A stretch of DNA of 64,000 nucleotides from Antedon mediterranea (lineage: Eukaryota; Echinodermata; Crinoidea; Comatulida; Antedonidae), in NCBI RefSeq assembly GCF_964355755.1, contig NC_092677.1, positions 8,563,001-8,627,000 of the forward strand, written 5' to 3'. Shown piece by piece: positions 1 through 12,900 of the stretch (the first letter of the stretch is position 1; every line of letters starts with the position of its first letter). The notes under the pieces are model-generated. The model did no database searches. It was not told where the DNA came from and saw nothing but the letters and a program-made list of their open reading frames with translations. Made by a program: the position numbers and the translations under genes.

Positions 1-1150
1 ACTTAACAGTAGTAGGCCTATTTTATATCCCTGCTGCTGCAGGTCAGGGTGATTCCTAAAGATGTGGGTCCTATATAATTACCAAACTAAAGCTAGGCCT
101 GCCTATTATTTTATGGCTTACTACCGCTTCGGCTTGTAGTTGCTGTCATCTAGTGCCAAAAAAAGGCCACTCACTGCACATGTAGAAGGCCTAGCCTAGC
201 TAGGCCTAGGCTAGGGCCTAGCTAAGCTAACTCAAAAAAGGCTAGCTAAACCTACACTAAATGTATGCTTAAGGCGCAACTAAAAAGATTGATAAATAAC
301 CAATAGGCTAGTATAAATACAAAATAAAGCTAGGCCTATTAGTATAGTAGACGTACTATTTTTATGATTGTAAATAAGCGAAATTTCCGGATTCAATGTT
401 TATTGTTGCCAACTTTTTGTTTCTATATTGAAGAGCGCCCTCTATTTGTAAATTTTGTTTTTATATATCATTAGAAACAGATATGTTAATTTATACGTAG
501 GCCTAGCCATGGATTTCTAATTCTTTAATCCATGGCCTAGCCTACACATGATGGGTTAGCGCATACCTATTTAATCTATATAGGCCTATATAAACAAATA
601 TGGAATTTTGTATTTATTGTTGTATATGTACTATTTTGTAATTTCCATGATTCTTTATAAATAAATAAATAATACATGTAGTAACTATAGGTATTACCTT
701 AACTTAATTTTTTGGTTCTAAAATAATAATTCTTAAAAATAGAAAAAAAAATGTATTATTGACTTGTTTATATTTTAATTAGCGAAACAGGGAGAAATTA
801 AGTTTTTAAACGGTAACCACATTATTGATCAATCTATGATGATTTTATAGGACTACTAGTAGGCCTACTAGTAATGATTTGATAACAATTTTTATTCTTT
901 CTCAAATTACAATTTTTATTCGGTCTCCAATTCCAATTAATTTTTTCTCAAATTATTTTTTTTATGCCAAATGACAAATCTAACCATCTACTTTAAGTTG
1001 GCCTGTGCTTACCACAAGTGTAATACTTAGCCTACACAAACTAACTACAGTGTTACTCTATTATAATAATGATTAGGTTTTATGTGGTAATTAATATGAC
1101 GGAAAGATCATCTTATCTTTTGTCTTTTTAAGTTTCCCACGATAAAAACA
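1..1150. other. Gene-poor AT-rich stretch with AGGCCT-type palindromic words
   Basis: No reading frame here resembles a protein and no splice-bounded exon could be recognised. About 187-228 is a run of overlapping CTAGGC/AGGCCT words, and similar short words recur at about 500-545 and 840-870. The rest is AT-rich, low-complexity sequence. I see no RNA gene or element termini. Confidence 0.6.
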
Positions 1151-1176
1151 ATAGTAATTATAGTGAGTTTTGTCTC

Positions 1177-1346
1177 TTCCCGCCAAGACTTAAAGAGAAA
1201 GCCACGCCTCGAACTTTAATTATTCAAATATTGGTCATGCATTATTCATAATGCACGTGATGAATGCCAATCAGCCGTCGGCGTTGTTGTAAAGAGCTGT
1301 CGGATAGCGCTAACCGTTGCGTTGACGGGAGAGTGACACACGAAAG
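1177..1346 (+). promoter_or_regulatory. Candidate TATA-less promoter and non-coding first exon ending at a GTACGT donor
   Basis: This GC-richer island stands out from its flanks. In order it has an E2F-like TTCCCGCC (1177-1184), a CACGTG E-box (1254-1259) and a CCAAT box (1267-1271). It ends in CGAAAG followed by GTACGT (1347-1352), a good splice donor. The coding exon of PKNOX at 9783 begins directly after an acceptor, with its ATG as the first codon, so at least one non-coding exon must lie upstream. This is the best candidate on the correct strand. It would imply a first intron of about 8.4 kb. The link to PKNOX is inference; another transcript could own it. Confidence 0.35.
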
Positions 1347-2403
1347 GTACGTCAGTCATTTTTCATTTTCCGCCATCAATTTTATATTTAGTACAATTAG
1401 AAATGCCTTTACATAGGCTTAGGTTTGTGTGTTAACCTATTAGAGTGTTTAATAATTCATTTATTTTCATATGCACATGAAATATCGTCGGTTTTGTCGA
1501 GTATCGCGCAGAATATTCTGTTTCAGATAGCTTGTCCGACATGTTTGTAATCGATTCCCTTTGTGTGTGTTGGTTGATGGACGCTGTTAGTGAAGCGTTC
1601 ACAAGGCATTTAGGGAGGGGTTCACTAATCATATAGACAGCTGTATTCCCCTTGATTTATCATCTTAAGTGTGGCTCAAGTTAAGCGACAAGCTAAGCCT
1701 AAGTTGGTAGTCGCAGTACAATCATTTAATCTAATATCATTCATTTTCATGTGTTATTTTAACATGATTCAGTATAACAATAACATACAAATCAAGAAGG
1801 TTGATTTGCTCAGCTTGCCCTCCGCTCTCCGTTCGTTCATTCATGACCTTTTCGTCTATCTAGGCTAGGCCTAGCGGTATCATCATACATAGGCCTAGGC
1901 TAGGCCCTAGCTTAAGAAATAAAAAGCTGCATAGCCTATCAAAAATATCGGTGATCGACCAAGGCCTAGACATGTTTGAGTTTTATTATATATAAAACAT
2001 GACGTATACTATGCTAGGCCTATTAACAAAAAATACCGTTTTTAGTTTAAAAATTTTTTTACTGCAGGTACGGTTTTGCGGTATATTGTCTATTGAATTT
2101 ATTACTAATACTAGGCTGTAGTTCTTTTTTTTAAAATACAATACTGTTTAAATAAAAATTACTAATTAATACTGTGCTGGTGGTTTTTGCTACATTTTGA
2201 ATTGCATTTTGGTTGGTGTATGAAATTATTTATTGTTTTTGAGTTGTCCTTACCAAAATAGACAGGAAACATACAATTAAAATAAAAATTCTAGGAACAT
2301 CAAAAAGGACATCAAGGTTGTTGTAGTGCTAATTGGTAATTAAGATAACCATTAAAATTTCCATTTGATATCCACACAGTTCTAAAAAGGTAAATATAGT
2401 TTT

Positions 2404-2437
2404 ACCATGGAGGTATTCTTTTTTATACCTCCATGGT
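2404..2437. repeat. Short perfect hairpin of the ACCATGGAGGTAT family
   Basis: The 13-base arm ACCATGGAGGTAT (2404-2416) is repeated perfectly inverted at 2425-2437 with an 8-base spacer. The same word occurs in hairpin form at 11347-11371 and several times at 37223-37300, so it is a dispersed family, probably terminal repeats of a small mobile element. Confidence 0.6.
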
Positions 2438-3159
2438 TTTACTGTGTTACTACTTTGTATAAATGGAGGTATGCATTAGAAGTTATGTGTTCAAACTGAA
2501 TAATTAATTTTAAAACTTTTTGATATATTGATTTTTGACAAATTATTAATATGTTGGCGCTTCCCATTATAGTTTTCACACTCAGTGATTTGTTACTATG
2601 GGTATTACTGTACTTTTTGTATGGAGAGAACCTTATTTTTCTATCATTTCATTCTCCCAAAACAGCATGTAGTTAAGCCAAGTAAGCATTGTCTTAAATG
2701 TGACAATATTGCTGGTAGTGAACACCAATTAAGGGAAAATCTTCACTAAAAAAAATATCCTCTCAATAGAGATTAACTGTTAAAAGATATTTTTCCACTA
2801 TAGTTCATGTGAATGTGAAGAAGTGTCCCTTGAGTAGAGGCCCAGGGTATCCCAAAGGAGCACTGGAGGTGTTCTACTATATTTGTGTTAGAACACCTTT
2901 GGCTGCTGTACACAACCATAATTAATTTTAAATTTCTCCAGAAGGTTAAAGAATTTACTGTACACCACATTGTTTACTTAAACTTTAGATCAAATAAACA
3001 ATGTTTGCTGTCTAATTGTTCTCACATCCTGTGAGTGTACCTATTTCACTCTTGGTTGTTTGTCTTGTGTTTCCTACCAGCACTTCTTTGTTCATCTTTA
3101 TAAACAGGCAGTTGTTAGTATTTTTTACTATAATTGTAATTTAACTCTTCCCTGCTACC

Positions 3160-3630
3160 TGTTTTAACCATCATGAGAAAAGAAAACATTCCCTAGTTTT
3201 TTTTTAGATCTAATTTAATTCATTTATGTAAAAATAAATACTATGATAATATGGTCCTCTTGCTATAACTTTTTCGTCTTTGAACGGTTAAAAATTTTAA
3301 AAATAAGTGAATTCTAATAATTGTAGTGGCCCGCTATAAATCCCAACATGCATTGCGTGCGGATTTATATTTTAGTTTTTCTTTTGTGATTCACCTACAT
3401 TTGATCGCTCATGAAGGCCAAAAATTGAAGAACTGGTTTCCCCCAATACGGATTCTGGCAAAAACAAAAAGACAATTAATGCATCAACTAGACAATGTCG
3501 GGCTAGGCCTATAGCTAGCGTATGATGTTCGTACGTTACTGTTGTTTACCAGCTAGATCTACAAAACTAAGCCTAGCTAGGCCTAAAGACCATACATGAG
3601 AGGACATTCACCGTGAGCTACTTAGGAAGC
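3160..3630 (-). repeat. Truncated, inverted copy of the TTAA-flanked element at 39081-39714
   Basis: Landmarks shared with the reverse complement of 39210-39715 occur in the same order: ACATTCCCTA, TTAGATCTAA, TTTTTCGTCTTTGAACGG, a GGCCCGCTATAAATCCCA block, a CTAGCTAGGCCTA block, and GAGCTACTTAGG. The match stops near 3630, so one end is lost. This confirms a multi-copy mobile element. The open frame at 3326-3514 is part of the repeat, not a gene. Confidence 0.6.
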
Positions 3631-5861
3631 CCCTGGTAGAATACCCCTAGTTTGTAGTATACCCCTGGTATGGGATGGGAGCAAAATTACAAAATGGCCT
3701 ATTAAAAGTCTGATTTTATTATTTTTAGTATTTTTTGGAGGTGGAGGTGCATTACACTTTTAAATTTATACAGTAGTAGATACAATACTCACACTTTGTT
3801 TTAAATTTTGTTATGATACTCTGTACAGTGTACAGAATAAAAAACTTGAACCAGTCATTGTTATTTCCTCTATGGTTTGAAGATACTGTACTGTACCCTT
3901 AGCATTTTTTAGTGCAAAATGTGTCAAATGCAGTAGGCCTACTATTACTACTATACTAATGCAGCTGGCTAATTTAAACAGCCTTGCTTCAATGCAAAAC
4001 AATTCTATGGATCTGAACATTCTAGTGTAATAAACATGTCAAATGTAACACACAACAAACTAGGCTAGGCCCACAATTCATTTAACCTTGCACCATTAGT
4101 ACAGTACTGTAGTTACTAGTGCAGTTTGGGCTTTAGAATGCAAACAAAATCAATTTGAGAACACAATTAAAACCTTTGTTAACATTTCTCAAATTACCAA
4201 AATGTTTTTATAATTGATTTTGATGAAATATGACGCTTGTTAGTATCGAATAACATTTGTATTATTTGTGAAGTACACTACATTACAATTCGACTCATTA
4301 AATTCCGAAAGCTCTTGCACTCTGTGTCAATTTACACACCTGATTAAATTCTAAATGGACTGCAGGAACTACTGTGTAGGTGAACTATTGGCAAAGGACC
4401 CTAAAATCTAGATTGACCTTACATTTATCCCTCAATATAGATCCTAAATGGCTAAAGCAAAAAGACTTAAGCTGCAAGAGAATTGACAAAACTGACGCTT
4501 GTGATTTGTCAGTTGGGGACAAAAATGTTATGAAATTTAAAAACCTGCAGTAATGTTTGTGAGCCAGGCCTGGAATATAATAAATGACTTGAAAGTACTG
4601 TACACAAACAACGTGTCTGTTTTGGATTGGGGCGTGCCCATCTGAGGACGTGGTTGATAGGTCAGTTGATTTTAGTGAAGGGATGCTAATCCAGAAAGAT
4701 ACATTCATAAACTAAAAACACCAACCTGTTGGTTTGTGTGTATTAAGATTACAAAATATTTTCCAGTCGCCTTGAACAAATAAAAATTGTTAATGCCATT
4801 TTAATGTCGCATTTACAGTATTAATTTTGACCAAATATTGGATTAGGAGAACAAAATATTACCTAAAATCTGTAATTTAAGTAAAAAAAATAATCAAATT
4901 GTTGACCTTTTTTCCTATGGAAAGGATGAATAATGTTATTAAAACTGCAAAGTGGCCTATTAAATCTGATTTAATTAATATATTTGGGAACAATAACATT
5001 AATCAACATAAAATAGAAAAACCAAGCAGAGCTACCATTATCTTTGAGGTGGTCATGAAAAACAAACATATATAGCTCTGTTCTAGATTGGAAACAAAAT
5101 ATGAACTGAACAATGTAAGACAGTCTAGTTATTGATAGAGGAAAAAGTACTTGTAACATGCAGTAGCCTATAACTTGATTACTGCATGGCTGAGGAAACT
5201 GAAATAAAGAGTTTGACAGCCTGCCAATCATTGTTATGATGCTTGACAGGTTATAATTATGCGAGTGCTTATTACCTTGAATGAATACATAAATATAAAT
5301 AATAGTATTGTAACTATTAACTTAACTTGTTTCCTAGAGTAATTGTGGCATGAATGGTTAGGATAAAATAATTTAGAGGTAGTTTTTAGAAATTAAAATG
5401 TGTGCAACAGGCTGAAAAATGTTGAAATGAATGGTTTATTTGGCTCTAATTACCATGCTTCAACTGAACATTAGATATCAGCTCATTCAGAAAAGAATAC
5501 CAACATGATGGAACTGTTTTGCATGGAAAAAAACCTTGTTGTCAATCATCGTTTATTATCTCAGTAACAGCTTGAGTGACAGGGATAGTGTTCAAAGTTT
5601 AGATGTCCAGTAGTGTGGTACTTGTACAGTGTTTGTATTGTCTTATCACAGTATCAGGGGGTATGCTCTCTAGAGAGGCCGGACACCTCTGGTGTACTGT
5701 TGGTGTAGGTTTTGAATGCCAACAAAATATAATATACCTTTATTTGTTTATTAAAATGTACAGTTAAGCAAGATATTCCTATATATAGTATAAATCATCA
5801 ATGACAACTTATTGTTATGTCACACAGTAGCTTTCTGTTATGTCCTACAATACTTACTTCA

Positions 5862-6600
5862 TTAACACTTTCACCGCCAGGCATTCAATAAAGGAAGTAC
5901 CCCTCACCGCCAGCCATTTTAGATAAATTTACCTGTTTTTCAAAGCTCATAGCAAAGGTGTTTGTAATCAGAATAACATGCAATATACACTCAAATAATG
6001 AGATAGAAATAAACTTTCCAATGGCACAAACACTTTATTGAAATAAAACTGTAATACCACATAATTGTACAAAGAACTTGGCTCACTTTTAGCACTTTAG
6101 GCTCAATCGGAGAACAAAGCAGAGATAATGAGGTTTTTAGCCTGGCTGCACTGTCTGTCAGTGTCACGTTTCTCAACCTATTCTACAAACTAGCCTAGGC
6201 TAGGCTAGCTAAATTATCTCCAATTATTTATTACATTTTATAAACCAGATTTAGGTACAAATATACCTTCATCATCTGGGGATAATAAATACTCATTTTC
6301 AGAGTCAGAGTCGGCAAATATTTCTGCAATTGCTTCGTCTGCAGTAAAGCACATTATGTTGTTGGATACGGATAGGACGCGATGTAGGCCAGCTGGGTCA
6401 ATGGCACTAGGGGTTAATAAAGTATCAAAATATTTACAGTCCAGATCGATTTGGATGTTGAAATTTCTCCATGCGGTCCATATATACCTGATCTAACAAA
6501 TTGTGCAATAAAAAGTCAAAGACGAAAATTTCTGTCTTTGGCGGTCTGGCGCTAGGCATCGAAAGACGGAGATTTCCGTCTTTGGCGGTGAAAGTGTTAA
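5862..6600 (-). mobile_element. Non-autonomous piggyBac-like element with TTAA target duplication
   Basis: The left end reads TTAA then CACTTTCACCGCCA. The right end is its inverted match, ending GTG then TTAA. TTAA duplications are the hallmark of piggyBac transposition. The element is 739 bp, too small for a full transposase, but holds a remnant of one (separate entry). Near the right end it also has nested hairpins around a repeated TCTTTGGCGGT motif. It lies upstream of PKNOX coding exon 1, possibly inside its first intron. Assignment rests on TIR, TTAA and the remnant reading frame. Confidence 0.7.
6238..6354 (-). pseudogene. Remnant of a piggyBac-type transposase N-terminus
   Basis: The minus-strand frame starts with ATG at 6354 and stops at 6238 after 38 residues. 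It contains the acidic run DEAIAEIFADSDSENEY followed by LLSPDDE. Short acidic stretches of the form EI..DSDSE near the N-terminus are typical of piggyBac-family transposases ahead of the DDE domain. Nothing downstream encodes the catalytic domain, so this is a broken remnant retained in an internally deleted element. The family call comes from recognising the pattern, supported by the flanking TTAA termini. Confidence 0.5.
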
Positions 6601-7384
6601 CATTGCCTAGCCTACCAGTTAAAATTTGGCTATTATTACTATTAGCTAAAATGATTGAGTACAGATTATTGGGAAGGTACAGTATACTGAATGAATTATT
6701 CAGCATAATTAAATTAATAATTGCCTAAAGAATGTACTTAATTACTAGACTGTGCACTAACCTATTATATAGTTTTTAATTTAGTTCCTATAATTTATAC
6801 TAAAACAGTTAGTAGTACAGTGTAGTAGTAAGTACAGACTTACTAAACCCGAATACTGTACTTTTAAGACTGTACATACATACATACTGTACCTGTTCTT
6901 TAAATTACAAACTAACAATATGTTATTGTTAATTGATAATCATGCCTTAATATAACTATATTAAATAATACTATTGTACCGATACATAGGCCGTTAAACT
7001 AAATTACATTTTTATTTTTAATAATTTTAGAATATTGTTAGCTTTTTTTGTAATACACCTCACATTCTGCTGTACAACAATATATCTATTGTTTTAGACT
7101 TTTTTTACTATGAGGTGTTTTTGTCACTTTTCATAATGTCTTAGTTCTATACACACCTTGGAGTTACCTGAACACTCTTTTGTTTATTATAAAATGACAA
7201 TACATTACAATTAGCTTTTTTGAAATCATATAAAATATTGTCAATCTCTACTGTTTATCATAGCTTCAGAAGAAGGTAACAGATAAACTTGTTGCTGATT
7301 TCATATCTACAGTTAGATACATTCAGTACAGCTTACTTACTGTAGCACCTCTACAATTAATTAGTTGTAATTTTAGAGCTTTAA

Positions 7385-9400
7385 GTAGGTATCCCAATGA
7401 AAGCGCACAGAGGGGTATCACTTTTGAAATATTGACGAAATTCGAAAAAGTAGTATGACTTTGATGTTAAATAAATCGTATTCAATCTTAATTAATACTT
7501 ACAAAATTTATATTGTTTGAAAGTACTATGTATAAGTGTGTTTAGAATTAAAATTAATGAATTAGTTGCCGAGAAAATGCGATTTTAAAACGGTTCTAAA
7601 ATCCTGGCGAGCCGATTTCCGCGCGTTGAAAACCTCATCGGAAAATCCCCATCAGTTTTCAAAACACGATCGCACGATTACCATTGAACCTAGCGGATTA
7701 ATTTTTGTTGTATGTTATCAGGCTTTAAATGAGCTTTAATTTGATACGAAAATCGTCTTCTATAAATAGGTTTTTCGTAACGAAAAGTCAATTTTTGTGA
7801 CAAAAATCCAATTTTGAATCACCGTTTATGGAAAAATATTATGGATTTTGGTATTAAATTATAGCTAAATCTACATTGAAATCGATAAAACATAGTTTAC
7901 AAACGTATTGTGCATGGTAATTGTGCGAACTACAATTTAAAATGGTGCATGAGGAGTAAATCCCATTCAGAATTTTAAAGATCCAACCATTATAATCCGG
8001 TGAATATTGTAGTGAGTAAAATATTGTACTCTAAAATACGCGCGTGTTTGTTGTGGTGTTTTCCGTTAAATACATTAATGCACCCTATCAGCGAATGGTA
8101 CGTTCCATATTTTGAACACGTTGTTTAGTTTTCCTCGCTCGAGAGTTCGGCCGGCTCGACGCGAGATGTGTGACAACAGCGATGTCGGAGATTGACATGT
8201 CCTTTTCCGTCGTAGAATATCTGTTTTTAGACATTAATTTAACAACTTAAAATTGGTGTAATGTGTGGAAGATTTATTATGCAAGTATACAATGCAAATG
8301 CGTTAGGTTGAAATGTACCAAAGAAATTTATTGAGCTAATTTACCAACGTTACATTTGACTCCGTATACGGCGGTCGAAAGTCATTAACTGCGACCGAAA
8401 TACTTTGACGGGAGCTACTGCTGATCGCGAGTAAGCCGTTACTTGGCCTAAACTTTAGCTCCGTATTTCAATTTAATAACGTACTTGCAGTTAGAAATGC
8501 GAAAAGAAACCATTTTTATAATGTTATATATACTATTCAGGTAAACAATTAATTTTGTTAATTACCATTGATTATTTTAAATGAGTTTATTTTGGCCTAT
8601 TGTGTGTTTGCCTAAGAACATATCTTAGCCCGGCTTAGATTTGGTGTCATAATCATACGGGCCTAAAATCTTGTTTTACGTATTCAAAAGTTATATATAA
8701 TAGTATTTATGATTGCAATTATGAATATAAAGTATATTAAAATAATATAATAATCATACTTACCAAAAATTAGTGTGAAAGAAAGGAAACAGTACACACA
8801 GTTTTTAACATACTTTTTCATTTTTTGTTGATAATTTTAAATTTCACCATTAAAAAAATATTTTTGTTTCATATTACACATATCTCTGAATTTCAACTAT
8901 ATTTATTAATGAAATATAAACTACATTCTAACAAGTACAAAAAAAAATTAAGTGAATTAGTACAGTATTTCAAAAGTTACAGATCATTGAAAAATTGCTG
9001 TTTTTTCATTTTTTAGGGAAATCCAGCAAAAATGAGTGCAAAATGCTTTCCGACCAAATTTGCGGGCCAATAATTCTAAAAATAGGTTTCGTTGAGGCTC
9101 CAAAAAAAATATAGTTGTACAACTCTGTGATATCTATAGGTTTAAAAAAATTCAAAACTTTTAACTGATTATTGTAAAAGTTACAACCTTGTAAAAATGC
9201 TTCCAATTTTAACTGCAAAAAACACCATTTTTATGCAAAAAATCTTATTTTTTTTACTACTTTAAATAACCATAACTTTAGAACGGGTAATCGGATTTTA
9301 ATCATTTAAATTGCACAATGCTAATTACATTAAGTTCTTTATGGTTAACTGAAAGAAAAAGTAAAAAAATTAATCTGAATTTTTTCATTGGGATACCTAC
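7385..9400. mobile_element. 2,016-bp terminal-inverted-repeat element flanked by TTTAA
   Basis: The left terminus GTAGGTATCCCAATGAAA (7385-7402) is perfectly inverted at 9383-9400. Both ends abut the direct repeat TTTAA (7380-7384 and 9401-9405), read here as the target duplication. No transposase frame is present, so it is non-autonomous. Unusually, its centre (about 8035-8470) is CpG-rich and promoter-like, unlike its AT-rich arms. The superfamily is uncertain: a 5-bp duplication fits several DNA-transposon groups, and a TTAA-class element with one added T is also possible. Confidence 0.65.
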
Positions 9401-9782
9401 TTTAAGTAAAAATTTGTTTGAATTGTGATTGCTAAAATGCTTTTCCAGGTAAAACTTATAATTTTTTTTTATATTTCTTTAAAGCTAAACTTGTTTAATT
9501 ACGTTTCTTCTTTTCTTTCAAGTTCAATCACTCATTATTTAATTTTAAGTTTTTTTTATCAACTCCTTGTTTTGAAACTTTCCGTGAATCAACTGAGCAC
9601 TCAATATTATATGACAAGGTCCAACCTGTATCACTCTCTTTGTATAGCTTTTTACAAACATTTTTTTTTACTTTTTAAACGGTAACTGTCAGTATATACA
9701 GAAATTGATTTCAGAGCAAAATTGATTCGGTAAATAGAAAATTCAGCTTCTGTAAATAGTTATTATTTGTTTTCTTTTTCAG

Positions 9783-9976
9783 ATGACACACACAACTCAG
9801 TCGCCAGATATGTTTGCGACAGCCATGGTCCAGCAGCCTGTCGATACCGCTGAGGCAGTAGCGACACAGCAGGCTACCACTGCAGCACCTCAACAAACCT
9901 CAAGCCAGGCCTCATCTGCTCCTGCTGGCATTATTGTTGATAGTCAAATGGAAAGTGATAAACGATCAGTTAAAAG
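9783..9976 (+). CDS. pknox1: PKNOX coding exon 1 (residues 1-65)
   Basis: The ATG sits two bases after a TTTTTCAG acceptor, and the exon ends AAAAG before GTAAAA (phase 2). It encodes a poorly conserved Gln/Thr/Ala-rich leader without a known domain. The final arginine codon is split with exon 2. Confidence 0.85.
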
Positions 9977-12900
9977 GTAAAACACTCATCAATAAAAAAC
10001 AATATTTTAAAGTTAATTAATTCTATTTTTTGGGCGGGGGGTGTAAATTTACAAATGCTTGAAAGAATTTTACTAGTTTTATATGTTAATTGTTAATTCA
10101 AAACTAAAAAAAAACAAAAAACAAAAAAACAAACATTAAAAGATCCACTGTATGCACTGAATGAATATAAATTTAAAATGTAAACACCATGTCCTTGGCT
10201 GACCATAATTGAAGACATTATTCACCAGTTGGCAGTTGATATCAAGAAATTATTGTGTAAAGCAGCTCTTGTGCAGAAGTCTGTAGAACCAGTTGCTTGA
10301 TCATTCAGACAACTTCAAAAAAATGTTTGATTGTGGAATCCAGTACTTATTGACATCAAGATGTGATATTGTGTAAATAATAATTTATGTTGCAAGAATA
10401 TCTGTATGTGGCCTGCTGGTTTACTTTTGCAAGGATGCCTTTGTTTTTCTTGAAGTTGAATCATGGAGCTATAGCTCCATGGTTGAATAGTGAAGATTTT
10501 GTGACTCATCTTTCTGCAAAGTGTTTACTTTTACCAAGATTAATTAATTTCAAGATTAAGTTGAAATTTGTTAATTTGAAAAAAAAAAAGATAAATTTCA
10601 AGAGCGAGCTGTCCTGATTTATTGAAGATACTAAGTTACTTGGATTTTTTCAAGAAAATGCAACAAGTTTACTTGTGTTCTTTTTTTCAATGTTTATTGA
10701 AATTACATTGGGTCTACGTACTTCAATCAAGATACTTACAAGATTTAAATTGTTGTTAAATCCTTTAAAATCGTAAGTTCAGAATTATGTTGACGCACAA
10801 ATTATTCTACCAAAAAGTTACTTTCACTTACATTTTGTGCAGTTTATACCCAAATTATATGTACTCTCAGTTATTAAAAAACCTGTCTTCAAGTTCAAGA
10901 AACTATGCGGGTACGACACATACTTTGTTGCCACAATAAACATTTGAACTTTACTACAAAGAAGTTGAATTTGTTAAAACTATTTCATTTGTTGTTATTT
11001 AGAAGAATTAATTACTAACAAATTATTGTTAATATAACTATTTATGAATCAATTTAAAAATGTTGAATATGTTCAGTAAAAAAAACTATTTAATTATATT
11101 ACGGTAAGACAATAGCTCTAAAAACACCAGAGAACAACAAAAATTTGTTTAATACACACTTTGCAAACATTTATATTATCAAATAATTAATTATTTTATA
11201 ACTTACACTTACAGTATTTAAAATTTACATATTTCAATAACAAATTTCATTTAATTTACAAATTATACTAATTTGTGATTGAAACAAAATGATTACAATA
11301 CAACAGGGATATTTGCCAATTATTGTATTGTAGCCTTTTATGTAACCATGGAGGTTATTTTTTCCTCCATGATATAACCTATTTTTATTTAAGGGTTTTG
11401 ATATAAATGTATTGAACATTACGTGTTCAAAATTTATTTTAAATTTGATTAAAAATGTATTGTTACATACATGAATTTACTTCAAAAACTCCATTTTCAT
11501 TAAAATAAAGCATCAAATCCACTCCTATTAAATCGTTACCTAAAAATATATTATTTCCAACGTACTACAATCTGTACAGTAAATAAATATAAATTCAACG
11601 TTTAACTTATTCCGCTACACTAAAAAATGCATTTGGAATGTATTTTTTTACATTATACAGTATGTTAATTGTTAAAATATAGTAGTACAGTACTACTATA
11701 CTGTTTCCTTATTTTTATCCTAATAAGTATTTAGTAGTTCTAACTTGATTCTCAGAAAAAGCCATGGGTGAACCAGACAATGAACAAAGAATCTATTGTG
11801 TAAAACATGAACAACGAGAGGTGTTAAAAACGCCTTTTTTTCACAAAAACGTCTACTGGGAGTCTTATCTTATGAATCAATATTCTTATTCTTTTATTTG
11901 GCATATAAGTACAAATAACAAACAGCAAGACATGAACAAAACAAAACCCAGATATCTTCCCCCGGATAAACCCAAAAGTTTTATGATAATTTCTTATGTT
12001 CAAGGGTCAAAAGATATCTGTGAAATTTATGTTTTAATTAATCTTGAGCTTATTACAAATTAAAATCATAATACGTTTTTAATACTTGCAGTATGCTTGC
12101 TAAAATATAAATCATATTTAAGAGAACGTTGGATCCTAATGGTTTGTATTGCATGAAGCATGCCAGGGAATATTTTGTACAATTACCTTACAAATAAGTC
12201 ATTACTGATATTAATTAGTAATTTAAAACACATCACTACAACACACAAAACACATCCTTTTCTTCTTGTGTACTACTAACTAGTACATAAAAATAAAATA
12301 TGAATTAACAAGTTATTGCCATCTCTATTCATATAATCTAACAATTATTAGCCCTATTGGGTATTATTAAACCATATTGCCACAGTTTTCTGTACAGTTT
12401 AGTATGCCTAATATACTTAACTATGAAATACTGAATATAATAATAGATCTGTTACTGCAAAGAGGCTGTTTATATTGTTATTCTATGAAAGCATAGTTCC
12501 TTGTTCTTTTGAATTGCATGACTATTGAATAACATTCAATCTACATACAGTATTAAACATAAATATTATTCTATTTGTATGACAGTATCACTTTATAAAT
12601 GGTCTCTGAAACAACAAAGCGACTATCTAAATGATCAAAAGTGCCATTTATATTGCCCTCCTGCAAAAAAAATATATATATTTTTTTATTATGCAATTTA
12701 ATATCGCATAATAATAGTTAATCGCTTTGACCACAAACAAAAAATAAGCTATATTGATTTTTGGTTAAATTTAACCATTTATTTAGCTTTTTATAAGTGA
12801 AATAATAGTTTTCCTGTTTTTTGTTACAAAAGTAAATAATTTTAATATAAAAAATCAAATGCAAAATGGCATATTCAAAGTCTAATTTTATTAATCTTAA

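Larger units (their letters stand above)
1353..5861. other. Gene-free stretch, possibly PKNOX intron 1
   Basis: I found no supportable exon. Its open frames (for example minus-strand 4385-4708) have no recognisable motif, low complexity and no splice context. It contains the hairpin at 2404-2437 and, at about 3160-3630, an inverted relative of the TTAA element at 39081-39714. The rest looks like decayed AT-rich repeats. Confidence 0.5.

Noticed and set aside
4385-4708. 107-codon minus-strand open frame
   Set aside because: Composition looks random, no domain, no neighbouring exon and no promoter-like context.
8035-8470. Definite PKNOX promoter
   Set aside because: Although CpG-rich, it lies wholly inside a transposon with perfect ends, and no clear donor compatible with the 9783 acceptor was recognised.
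11764-12063. 99-codon open frame in a PKNOX intron
   Set aside because: No recognisable motif, no splice context, low-complexity residues (Tyr, Asn, Lys-rich) expected from AT-rich DNA, and PKNOX splicing is complete without it.
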